Shown piece after piece: positions 6,108-12,121 of a DNA stretch of 12,121 bases (its first letter is position 1; each line of letters starts with the position of its first letter). The notes beneath the pieces were generated by a model. The model made no database searches. It had not been told where the DNA came from and was given only the letters and a program-made list of their open reading frames with translations. Source of the DNA: Betaproteobacteria bacterium. Lineage in GTDB: Bacteria; Pseudomonadota; Gammaproteobacteria; Burkholderiales; Casimicrobiaceae. The translations under genes and the position numbers were made by a program. The DNA is taken from contig VBCZ01000230.1 in NCBI GenBank assembly GCA_005889025.1, forward strand, positions 1 to 12,121, read 5' to 3'.

Positions 6108-7568
6108 TCAAGAAGCAACGCTTGCGGCCGCTGTCGTGCGAGGTCGTTGGACGGCCACAGCAGGTTGAGTCGATAAGGCGTCCCAGTCGGGAAGCGCGCC
6201 GCTGGCGAAGCCCGGATGGGAAAGCGAGCCGAGCGCGATCATGCCGTCGCGGATCGCGAGCCGAACCGCGCCGCGCGATCGCTCGTAGAGGTCGGGGTGC
6301 GCGTCGAGGAACGCTTGCTGCTCGGGCTGCGGCGCAGCTGCCATCCCATTGGCGTAGTGATGGCCGTTGCGTTCGCTGTGCTCGATGCCGAGAAGCGCGG
6401 CAAGCGCCAGGTCCTGCTGCACGGCAAGACCCGCCTGCGCGGTCAGGTCCTCGGCCGACAGGAAATATCGCGGGGCGGATGCCTCTGCGTTCCAGCGGCG
6501 GCAGCGCGCCAGATTGACCAGCGACTTGTACAGCCCTTTGCAACTCTTGCTCGATACGCCCGTGTAGCCGAGCGTGCGCCCTCGGGGAAATGCATCGTAG
6601 GACGCGTCCGACTCGTCGATCAGCAGCGGGATTTGCGCGGCGATGGAAGCGACGTCGTCGGCCAGCGCGCGATGCCGCGGAAGCGGCTGCTCGAGATACG
6701 CAATCGCGGCGGCGAGCCGTTCGAGGCGGGGCTCGGCGCGAACGCGTGCGACAAACTCGCCGACGCGTTCTACCGATGCGAACTGCTCGTTCCCGTCGAG
6801 CGTGACGTGATATTGCGGCAGGCGATCCAGTAGCGAGGCGATTTCGGTCAGCCGCGACATATCCGCAGCAATGTCGCCACCGAGTTTGATCTTGAACCAT
6901 GCCGGCCGGTGCGCTGCAATGACTTCCTGGAGCGATTCCGGCAGGCCGTCTGCGGCACGACCTGGATGACCGGAAACGACATCGGCGAGACCGACGGTAT
7001 GGCGGAGCGCGATGGCCGATCGTGGCGCAAGCGTCGAAAGCAGCGCGTGCACGTCGAGTCCGGAAAGGTCCGGAGCGATCAGAGAAGGCTCGAATCCGAC
7101 GACATTGTTTCGGATGGCATGTTGAAAAGAGATCTGCTGTCCGCGGCAGAGCGCGTCGAGAATCGCGCGATCGACTTCAGCCGGACCGAATGCGGCGGCA
7201 AGCGCAGGGAGTCCCTGCCGTTCACCCTCGACCATGCACGCGGCTTGATGGACTGCGGAATGCGAGAAAGCGCCACGAGGTGTCGCGTCCGCGGTGTACG
7301 CGACGCGAGCCAGCGCGAGTGAGGATCGAAGCTGATCGACGTTTTCGGCATTCGATCGCCCCGGATCCTTGTCGAACCATTTCGGGACCATCAGCTCGGC
7401 CGTGGCGCCAACGATCTCGCGGCCATCGGCGAGGCGAATGCGCGCCCGCACGAATGCCTCGGTTGCCTCGGTGAGCGTGACGGCTCCGAACCGAAAAGGA
7501 AGCCGCAGGCGAACCGGGCGCTCGAAGAGCTCGATGCCAATGACCTTGAAGACGGGGACGTCAACCAT
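6108..7568 (-). CDS. Enolase-superfamily enzyme, muconate-lactonizing-like, long form
   Basis: This 486-residue enzyme has the hallmarks of the mandelate racemase/muconate-lactonizing branch of the enolase superfamily. These enzymes abstract a proton alpha to a carboxylate using a Mg-bound enolate. The K-x-K motif is WFKIKLGGD (Lys226, Lys228). Likely metal ligands are Asp258 (VTLDGNEQF), Glu293 (YLEQPLPR) and Asp318 (LLIDESDAS). A second lysine base is in SSKSCKG (341 or 344). A K-K pair without a clear D-H dyad points to the MLE subgroup rather than mandelate racemase. It is about 90 residues longer than usual MLE-type enzymes (near 370-400), with extra sequence around residues 150-215 before the barrel and a low-complexity alanine/threonine tail. 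The likely reaction is dehydration, racemization or cycloisomerization of the imported acid; the substrate is unknown. It starts 34 nt after the ABC ATPase stop, with a weak ribosome site. Confidence 0.88.
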   Translation of the reverse strand: MVDVPVFKVIGIELFERPVRLRLPFRFGAVTLTEATEAFVRARIRLADGREIVGATAELMVPKWFDKDPGRSNAENVDQLRSSLALARVAYTADATPRGAFSHSAVHQAACMVEGERQGLPALAAAFGPAEVDRAILDALCRGQQISFQHAIRNNVVGFEPSLIAPDLSGLDVHALLSTLAPRSAIALRHTVGLADVVSGHPGRAADGLPESLQEVIAAHRPAWFKIKLGGDIAADMSRLTEIASLLDRLPQYHVTLDGNEQFASVERVGEFVARVRAEPRLERLAAAIAYLEQPLPRHRALADDVASIAAQIPLLIDESDASYDAFPRGRTLGYTGVSSKSCKGLYKSLVNLARCRRWNAEASAPRYFLSAEDLTAQAGLAVQQDLALAALLGIEHSERNGHHYANGMAAAPQPEQQAFLDAHPDLYERSRGAVRLAIRDGMIALGSLSHPGFASGALPDWDALSTQPAVAVQRPRTTAAASVAS

Positions 7569-7602
7569 AGCGTGCGTGAAAGTCGATTTGCGGGCGCGGC
7601 GA

Positions 7603-8427
7603 TCAGGCGTCGAGCGAGCCCTGAGCGTAGAAGTGACCGCGGATCGTCTGCGCCAGCTTGACGAACTCGGGGTCCCCCATCATCGCCAGTGAGCGCGGCC
7701 GAGGAAGGTTGACGTCGTAGATGGCCGCAATCGAGCCCGGGCGTTCGGTCATGACCAGCACCCTGTCGGCTAGAAACACCGCCTCCGGAATACTGTGGGT
7801 GATCAGCATCACGGTTTTTTTCGTTTCGTACCATATGCGCTGCAGCTCGAGGTTCATCCTTTCACGCGTCATCGCGTCCAGCGCACCGAAAGGCTCGTCC
7901 ATCAAAAGCACCGACGGATCGTGCACGAGCGCGCGGCAGATCGCGGTGCGTTGTTGCATGCCGCCGGAGAGCTCCCACGGAAACTTGGCCCCGAAATCCT
8001 GCAGGCCCGTCATCGCCAGCAGCGCCTGCGCCTTCGGCAGATACTCTGCGCGGCTCAACCGCCGCATTTCGATCTGCAGCAACACGTTCTCCAGGACGTT
8101 GCGCCAGGCAAGCAATACGGGACTCTGGAAGACGATGCCCACATTGTCGGGCGGCCCGTGGACCGGTTTGCCTTCGACGCGTATCTCGCCGTCGGTCACG
8201 GTCAGAAGGCCGGCGACAAGTTTCAGCAGTGTCGACTTGCCGCAGCCGGACGGGCCGACAATGGCGATGAATTCGCCTGCATGGAGGTCGAAAGTGAGCG
8301 GCTTCAATGACTCGACCGGACCATCGGCAGTGCGATAGACCTTGGTGACGCCGTCGATCCGGATCAATGGCTGAGACGCCGCGCCGCGCTCGCCCGAGTG
8401 CCGCACCGAAGAGGAAACGGAGGACAT
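7603..8427 (-). CDS. ABC importer ATP-binding protein, NitT/TauT family
   Basis: This 274-residue protein is the ATPase of the importer. Walker A is GPSGCGKST (58-66), the Q-loop Gln101 is in IVFQSPVLLAWRNVLENV, the signature is LSGGMQQR (153-160), Walker B plus catalytic Glu178 is LLMDEPFGALD, and the switch His211 is in LITHSIPEA. The Q-loop form and overall length match the SsuB/TauB/NrtD-type family (nitrate, sulfonate, taurine and hydroxymethylpyrimidine precursor importers). About 20 hydrophilic residues precede the domain, so a downstream start is conceivable but none is better supported. It lies 30 nt after the binding-protein gene, in the same operon. It works at the cytoplasmic face with the permease encoded at 9475-10272. 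Confidence 0.95.
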   Translation of the reverse strand: MSSVSSSVRHSGERGAASQPLIRIDGVTKVYRTADGPVESLKPLTFDLHAGEFIAIVGPSGCGKSTLLKLVAGLLTVTDGEIRVEGKPVHGPPDNVGIVFQSPVLLAWRNVLENVLLQIEMRRLSRAEYLPKAQALLAMTGLQDFGAKFPWELSGGMQQRTAICRALVHDPSVLLMDEPFGALDAMTRERMNLELQRIWYETKKTVMLITHSIPEAVFLADRVLVMTERPGSIAAIYDVNLPRPRSLAMMGDPEFVKLAQTIRGHFYAQGSLDA

Positions 8428-8457
8428 GGCGATTGAAGTTCTGTAGACAGCCTTCGC

Positions 8458-9444
8458 TCAAGGCAGGAAATCGTTGGTGTAATAGTCCTCGGGTTTGCCC
8501 GCGCTTGCCTTGTCCAAGCCACCGTAGTCGACCAGCAACTGCAGCGTTTCGGCCATGTTCTTGGCTCCGACGCGCAGCGGCCGATCCTTCGGATTGTCCG
8601 GGCCATGGTAGAGCGCCACCGTATTCTTGACGCCGACGAGCGCGGTTTCCCGGACGCCTGATTTCGGTTGCGCTTTAAGCATTGCGTCAACCGCGGCTTC
8701 CGGATTTTTGGAGCCCTCCTCCATCGAGCGCGTCGTCGCGCGCAGGAAGCGGCGGACGACGTCAGGCTTGCTCTTCAAAAAATCCTTCTGGACGATGATT
8801 CCCGAGCTGACAAGGTTAACTCCATAGTCGGCGAAGCGAATGGCATAGATTTGCTTGTGGGTCGCGTCCTGCAGCTTGATCGCCTGGTCCATGACGTAGC
8901 CGAGCAGCAAATCCGCTTGGCCATTCATGACGGCGTTGAGCTTGGTTTGGGCGTCGCCGGCGACCTGGCGGAAGTCCGTTTCCTTGAGCCCCGTTTTCTT
9001 CTGGAAGAGTGGCCAGATCTGCGACATGGAATCGCCCGGCGTCACGGCGACGATCTTGCCCTTGATGTCTTCGGGCTTACGAATGTTCTTTTCGGCGAAA
9101 CCCATCACCGACATGGGGCTCGTTTGCAGAGCGACTCCCACGGCGGTGACCGGAGCGCCCTTGGAAGCCGCTTTGATCATGGTCGCGATGTCGGCGTAGC
9201 CGAAAGCCGCCGTGCCTGCGGCGACCGCTTGCACGGTAACGCCCGAGCCACGGCCTTCCTGGATGTCGAGATCGATGCCCTCCTGGTCGAAGTAGCCGCG
9301 CTCTTTTCCGAGATACAGCGGCGCATGCTCGCTGTAGGTGTACCAGTTGAGAAGCAGGACGACCTTTTCCTTGGCCTGGCCGAACGCAGGCGCAGCAAAG
9401 AAGGCGCAGGCGACCATTGCAAATGCGATAGCGCGTCGAAACAT
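8458..9444 (-). CDS. Periplasmic substrate-binding protein, NMT1/THI5-like (NitT/TauT ABC)
   Basis: This 328-residue protein has a Sec signal peptide: MFRR, a hydrophobic core AIAFAMVACAFFAAPAFG, and likely cleavage after Gly22 or Ala24. The mature part begins KVVLLLNWYTYSEHAPLYLGKERGYF (split, about 28-53), which matches the NMT1/THI5-like and SsuA/TauA-like fold (LNWxxxxxHxPxYxGxxxGYF). GYADIATMIKA, VAVTPGDSMSQIWP and NGQADLLLGYV are further family landmarks. It delivers substrate to the permease from the periplasm. A strong ribosome site, GGAGGAAAAAC, directly precedes ATG at 9444. Binding proteins of this type are known for pyrimidines, sulfonates, nitrate and aromatic or hydroxy acids; the ligand here is not predictable. 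Neighbouring catabolic genes argue against vitamin or inorganic ion uptake. Confidence 0.95.
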   Translation of the reverse strand: MFRRAIAFAMVACAFFAAPAFGQAKEKVVLLLNWYTYSEHAPLYLGKERGYFDQEGIDLDIQEGRGSGVTVQAVAAGTAAFGYADIATMIKAASKGAPVTAVGVALQTSPMSVMGFAEKNIRKPEDIKGKIVAVTPGDSMSQIWPLFQKKTGLKETDFRQVAGDAQTKLNAVMNGQADLLLGYVMDQAIKLQDATHKQIYAIRFADYGVNLVSSGIIVQKDFLKSKPDVVRRFLRATTRSMEEGSKNPEAAVDAMLKAQPKSGVRETALVGVKNTVALYHGPDNPKDRPLRVGAKNMAETLQLLVDYGGLDKASAGKPEDYYTNDFLP

Positions 9445-9474
9445 GTTTTTCCTCCAGGAGTTCTTGATTTGGAA

Positions 9475-10272
9475 CTACGCCGTTGCGTGGAACTCGGTGC
9501 GATGCGACGCATGCCACGGGATCATCAACTTTTCCACGAGATCCACGGCGGCGAACAGCAGCACACCGATAAGCGACAAAACGGTCAGCGCCGCGAACAT
9601 CAGCGGCAAGTCGAAATTTCCGTTGGCAATCTGCAGCACGTAGCCGATGCCGGAATTCGATCCGACGAACTCTCCCACCACCGCGCCGACGACTGCAAGC
9701 GTCACCGACACCTTCAGGCCGGCGAAGATCGACGGCAGCGCATGAGGCAGGCTGATGCGCATGAAAATCTGCAGTTTAGTGGCCTTCATCGAGTGCGCAA
9801 GATCGAGCATCTCGCGTTCCACCGACTTGAACCCGACCACGGTCGAGACGACGATGGGAAAGAAACCGAGCAGAAACGCTGAGATGATTTTCGGAGTGAT
9901 GCCGAATCCGAACCACACGACGAACAACGGCGCAATCGCGACCTTCGGCACGCTCTGTGAAAAAACTAGAAGCGGGTACACGAAGCTTTCGGTGGTCCGC
10001 GAATAGGCGATGAGAAGCGCCATCGGAATGCCGAATAGAATCGACAGGCCGAAGCCGCCCAGCGTCGCGTACGTCGTCATGAGGCTTTCGCGGAAAAGCT
10101 TCGGCCACTCCAGGACGAGCTGCTTTACGACATCCAGCGGAGCGGGGATGAGGTACGGCGGGATACGGAACACGACGATGACGAGCTCCCATATGACGAG
10201 GAGCAATGCAATGAGCAGGATGGGGCGCGCCCAGGCAGAGTAAAGGATTCGACTGCCCAGGGATGCTTTCAT
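9475..10272 (-). CDS. ABC importer permease, NitT/TauT family
   Basis: This 265-residue inner-membrane protein has about six hydrophobic helices and the binding-protein-dependent permease domain. The cytoplasmic coupling loop reads DLAHSMKATKLQIFMRISLP, the counterpart of the EAA motif, although it lacks the usual glycine of the LGAS form. FVGSNSGIGYVLQ is a conserved NitT/TauT permease element. There is only one permease gene, so a homodimer is expected. GGAGG with 6 nt spacing precedes the ATG at 10272. It is the first cistron of the operon, 30 nt before the binding-protein gene, and follows a leader of about 150 nt. Confidence 0.95.
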   Translation of the reverse strand: MKASLGSRILYSAWARPILLIALLLVIWELVIVVFRIPPYLIPAPLDVVKQLVLEWPKLFRESLMTTYATLGGFGLSILFGIPMALLIAYSRTTESFVYPLLVFSQSVPKVAIAPLFVVWFGFGITPKIISAFLLGFFPIVVSTVVGFKSVEREMLDLAHSMKATKLQIFMRISLPHALPSIFAGLKVSVTLAVVGAVVGEFVGSNSGIGYVLQIANGNFDLPLMFAALTVLSLIGVLLFAAVDLVEKLMIPWHASHRTEFHATA

Positions 10273-10414
10273 ATGGCGCCTCCATCGAGAACCAGCGTTT
10301 TGGTTACCGCAACCATACCCCCGCCGCGGCGCTTTGGACAGGGTCAGCTGGGACGCGCGTCTCCGGTCCGGACCGCCAACCGCGGCCAGCAGAGCGCCCG
10401 GCCAACCGGTAAAC
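10273..10414 (-). other. Untranslated leader of the ABC-enzyme operon
   Basis: This GC-rich non-coding leader lies between the operator and the permease start. It contains a perfect 12-bp palindrome, CGGTCCGGACCG (10364-10375), and a small TGGTT-N5-AACCA inverted repeat (10301-10315) about 30-43 nt before the start. I see no thiamine-pyrophosphate box or other riboswitch core that I can recognize, despite the NMT1/THI5-like binding protein. There is no T tract, so the palindrome is not an evident terminator. Confidence 0.5.
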
Positions 10415-10428
10415 TAACTAGATAGTTA
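10415..10428. promoter_or_regulatory. Palindromic operator before the ABC-enzyme operon
   Basis: TAACTAGATAGTTA is an inverted repeat of two 6-bp arms (TAACTA/TAGTTA) around GA. It abuts the -10 box of the operon promoter on the downstream side, where a bound repressor would block transcription start. It matches the palindrome before the tetR start at 12 of 14 positions, the two differences being compensated within the palindrome. Confidence 0.78.
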
Positions 10429-10458
10429 ATTATTTCACGGGTCTGGCCGAGCCGTCAA
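10429..10458 (-). promoter_or_regulatory. Predicted sigma70-type promoter of the ABC-enzyme operon
   Basis: On the minus strand, TTGACG (10458-10453) and AATAAT (10434-10429) are separated by 18 bp: 5 of 6 matches to each consensus box. It sits just past the tetR stop codon and just upstream of the palindromic operator, about 155 nt before the permease start. The predicted transcription start falls within the operator. Confidence 0.62.
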
Positions 10459-10475
10459 GCGTGTCCGGCCATCCT

Positions 10476-11132
10476 TCATGGCTCCCTGCGCAGATAACCA
10501 AGCACAACGTCGGTCACGTGCCTGAGGCGCGCGCCCCGCGCGGGCTGCGCCGCCAGATCGCGCCCGAAGATCGAAGACAGGGTATGGATATTGGAGAGGT
10601 AGAAGTAGCAAAGTCCGGCAATCGAGATATAGAGTTGCAGAGGATCGACGCCTTTGCGAAAGATGTCTTCGCGGCGGCCGCGCTCCAGAATGGCGCCGAG
10701 CGTCGCGATGAGCGGGGAATTGAGACTGCGCGCGCGCCGGGATTTCCGCAAATGGCTTGCCCGATGCAGATTCTCGCTGTTCAGCAGAGAGATGAACTCG
10801 GGATGGGCGAGAAAATAGTCCCATGTGAAGCGGATCAGCCTGCGAACGCTCTCGATCGGTGCCACGTCGAGCAGCGAAAGCTTCTGTTCGGCGCTTCGGA
10901 TCCCGGCGTAAGCAGCCTCGAGGACGGCAAGAAAAAGGCCTTCCTTGTCGCCGAAATAGTAGTAGAGCATCCTCTTGTTGGCCCCGGAGGCTCTGGAAAT
11001 CCGGTCGACCCGGGCGCCGCCCAGGCCGTAGCGCGCAAACTCCGTCGTCGCCGCGTCGAGAATGGCTGCGCGGGTGCGTTTCGGGTCACGCGCCGGTCGA
11101 TCGGGCTCCGCGGCAAGCTTTTGTCTGGGCAT
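10476..11132 (-). CDS. TetR/AcrR-family transcriptional repressor
   Basis: This 218-residue protein has the TetR N-terminal DNA-binding domain: RAAILDAATTEFARYGLGGA (21-40), then helix-turn-helix VDRISRASGANKRMLYYYFGDKEGLF (split, 42-67) with the conserved Y-Y-Y-F recognition-helix end. The remaining 150 residues form a helical ligand-binding domain with HPEFISLLNSENLHRA, a pattern seen in catabolic TetR repressors. It is placed between pyruvate kinase and the ABC-enzyme operon and is likely to repress both itself and that operon through the matching palindromes at 11142-11155 and 10415-10428. The inducer is presumably the transported compound or a pathway intermediate (inference). No ribosome site is visible before ATG 11132, and the predicted -10 box ends 5 nt upstream, which would suit a leaderless or near-leaderless transcript. 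Confidence 0.94.
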   Translation of the reverse strand: MPRQKLAAEPDRPARDPKRTRAAILDAATTEFARYGLGGARVDRISRASGANKRMLYYYFGDKEGLFLAVLEAAYAGIRSAEQKLSLLDVAPIESVRRLIRFTWDYFLAHPEFISLLNSENLHRASHLRKSRRARSLNSPLIATLGAILERGRREDIFRKGVDPLQLYISIAGLCYFYLSNIHTLSSIFGRDLAAQPARGARLRHVTDVVLGYLRREP

Positions 11133-11137
11133 GCGCC

Positions 11138-11166
11138 ATGGTAACCAGATGGTTAACTAGGCGCAA
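11138..11166 (-). promoter_or_regulatory. Predicted tetR promoter
   Basis: On the minus strand, TTGCGC (11166-11161) and TACCAT (11143-11138) are spaced by 17 bp. The hexamers are moderate matches (3 of 6 and 4 of 6). The palindromic operator fills the end of the spacer and touches the -10 box, a usual autorepression geometry. The start codon lies 5 nt after the -10 box. Confidence 0.4.
11142..11155. promoter_or_regulatory. Palindromic operator before tetR
   Basis: TAACCAGATGGTTA is a perfect inverted repeat of 6-bp arms around GA, located 9 nt upstream of the tetR start codon. Same arm length and same central GA as the palindrome at 10415-10428, giving a shared form TAACYAGATRGTTA. It probably binds the TetR protein for autoregulation. 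Confidence 0.75.
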
Positions 11167-11185
11167 GGAGGGCAGGTCGCGCGGA

Positions 11186-12121
11186 TTAGCGGTGCTCGCC
11201 GACTCTTACGATCTTCATTGCATTCGTGCCGCCGGATTTCCCCATGGGTTCACCGATGGTCAGCACGACCAGGTCACCGTGCTGCACCTGGCCGCGCGTG
11301 ACCAGAAGATCCTCGGCTGCACGCAACACCGCTTCCCGGTCCTGGCTTTGCTCGAGATACAGGGGCTGCACGTTGCGATAAAGCGCCATCTTGCGCTGAG
11401 AGGATATTTCCGGCGTGAGGGCAAAGATCGGACAGCCGCAGTTATGACGCGACATCCACAGCGCGGTCGACCCCGATTGCGTCAGGGAGGCGATCGCGTT
11501 TGCCTTGAGGTGATATGCGGCAAACAGCGTGGCCATCGCGATCGACTGATCGATGCGGGTGAAGGTGCGATTGAGAAAATCGCGGTCGAGCTCCACTTCG
11601 TCCGATTTTTCCGCCTCGGTGCAGATCTGGCTCATCGCCTCGATGGTTTCCACGGGAAAACGACCGGAAGCGGTCTCGGCCGAGAGCATGACGGCATCGG
11701 TGCCGTCGAGCACGGCGTTGGCGACGTCCGATACCTCCGCTCTCGTCGGCACCGGATTCTGGATCATCGATTCCATCATTTGTGTGGCAGTGATGGTGAG
11801 TCTGTTACGTTCGCGGGCCAGCCGGATCATCCGCTTTTGCAGGCCGGGCACAGTCGCGTTGCCCACCTCGACGGCGAGATCGCCACGCGCCACCATGATG
11901 GCGTCCGAGGCCTCGATGATTTCCTCGAGAGCGCCGATCGCCTCTGCGCGCTCGATCTTGGCGATGAGCAGCGCCTTCCCACCCGCGGCGCGCAAAAGTT
12001 GCCGCGCCATGTACATGTCCTCCTTGTTCTTGGGAAAGGACACGGCGAGGTAGTCGGCGTCGATCGCGACGGCCGTTTTCATGTCGTCTATGTCCTTGGC
12101 AGTCAGAGCCGGTGCGGTGAG
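11186..12121 (-). CDS. pyk: Pyruvate kinase (5'-truncated)
   Basis: This is the C-terminal 311 residues of pyruvate kinase, which converts phosphoenolpyruvate and ADP to pyruvate and ATP in the last step of glycolysis. The frame is open through the right edge. MVARGDLAVEVG, ITATQMMESMI and NAVLDGTDAVMLSAETASGRFP are diagnostic active-site and structural motifs. The LIAKIERAEAI segment carries the catalytic lysine and the Mg-binding glutamate. The C-terminal allosteric domain is complete (SLTQSGSTALWMSR to the end). It lies upstream of tetR with a 53-nt gap and in the same direction. Its sequence resembles Burkholderiales enzymes as I recall them. It is a housekeeping gene and so probably marks the chromosomal flank of the accessory operon. 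Confidence 0.97.
   Translation of the reverse strand, partial: LTAPALTAKDIDDMKTAVAIDADYLAVSFPKNKEDMYMARQLLRAAGGKALLIAKIERAEAIGALEEIIEASDAIMVARGDLAVEVGNATVPGLQKRMIRLARERNRLTITATQMMESMIQNPVPTRAEVSDVANAVLDGTDAVMLSAETASGRFPVETIEAMSQICTEAEKSDEVELDRDFLNRTFTRIDQSIAMATLFAAYHLKANAIASLTQSGSTALWMSRHNCGCPIFALTPEISSQRKMALYRNVQPLYLEQSQDREAVLRAAEDLLVTRGQVQHGDLVVLTIGEPMGKSGGTNAMKIVRVGEHR

Noticed and set aside
8668..9882. Long open frame on the plus strand opposite the binding protein and permease genes
   Set aside because: It is an antisense shadow of two clear ABC genes in GC-rich DNA. The translation is rich in Arg/His/Asp with no recognizable domain, and it crosses two real genes.
10273..10414. Thiamine-pyrophosphate riboswitch, prompted by the NMT1/THI5-like binding protein
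   Set aside because: No CTGAGA-type or ACCTGATCTGG-type conserved core is present in the leader.

Overview
The window is GC-rich (roughly 60% or more by eye). Its genes look like those of a soil or environmental betaproteobacterium, probably Burkholderiales. This rests on the style of the MHS-type sugar/acid transporter, the pyruvate kinase sequence and the NitT/TauT-type ABC cassette; it is a taxonomic impression, not a database result.

Layout. On the plus strand lie the 3' end of an MHS-family MFS symporter (1-1058), a strong hairpin terminator (1095-1126) and a divergent NRAMP-like transporter (1309-2562). The rest is on the minus strand. Reading right to left in the direction of transcription: the C-terminal part of pyruvate kinase (12121-11186, cut by the window edge); a TetR-family repressor gene (11132-10476); a putative promoter with an adjacent palindromic operator (10458-10415) and a leader of about 150 nt; then an apparent operon of seven cistrons. 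These are an ABC permease, a periplasmic substrate-binding protein, an ABC ATPase, a long muconate-lactonizing-like enolase-superfamily enzyme, a Gfo/Idh/MocA oxidoreductase, a DUF993 (dihydrodipicolinate-synthase-like) protein and a sugar-phosphate isomerase/epimerase-like TIM-barrel gene. The last gene carries a frameshifting deletion and is called a pseudogene.

How it fits together. The cassette reads as uptake (NitT/TauT-type ABC importer) followed by catabolism. The enzymes are of types that act on hydroxylated acids, polyols or sugar derivatives: abstraction of a proton next to a carboxylate, NAD(P)-dependent oxidation, aldol or Schiff-base chemistry, and isomerization. The substrate cannot be read from the sequence. 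Two near-identical palindromes, TAACTAGATAGTTA before the operon and TAACCAGATGGTTA before tetR, suggest that the TetR protein represses both itself and the operon.

Most unusual point. Between the enolase-like gene and the oxidoreductase gene (5798-6082) the start region of the oxidoreductase gene has been tandemly copied. This leaves two extra 40-41 codon minicistrons that begin like the oxidoreductase (GTG, then a TQRLGIIMNG-like peptide). Each ends in TGA exactly 2 nt before the next start codon, so three successive starts are stacked as if translationally coupled. Each tandem unit also carries the same GC-rich hairpin.
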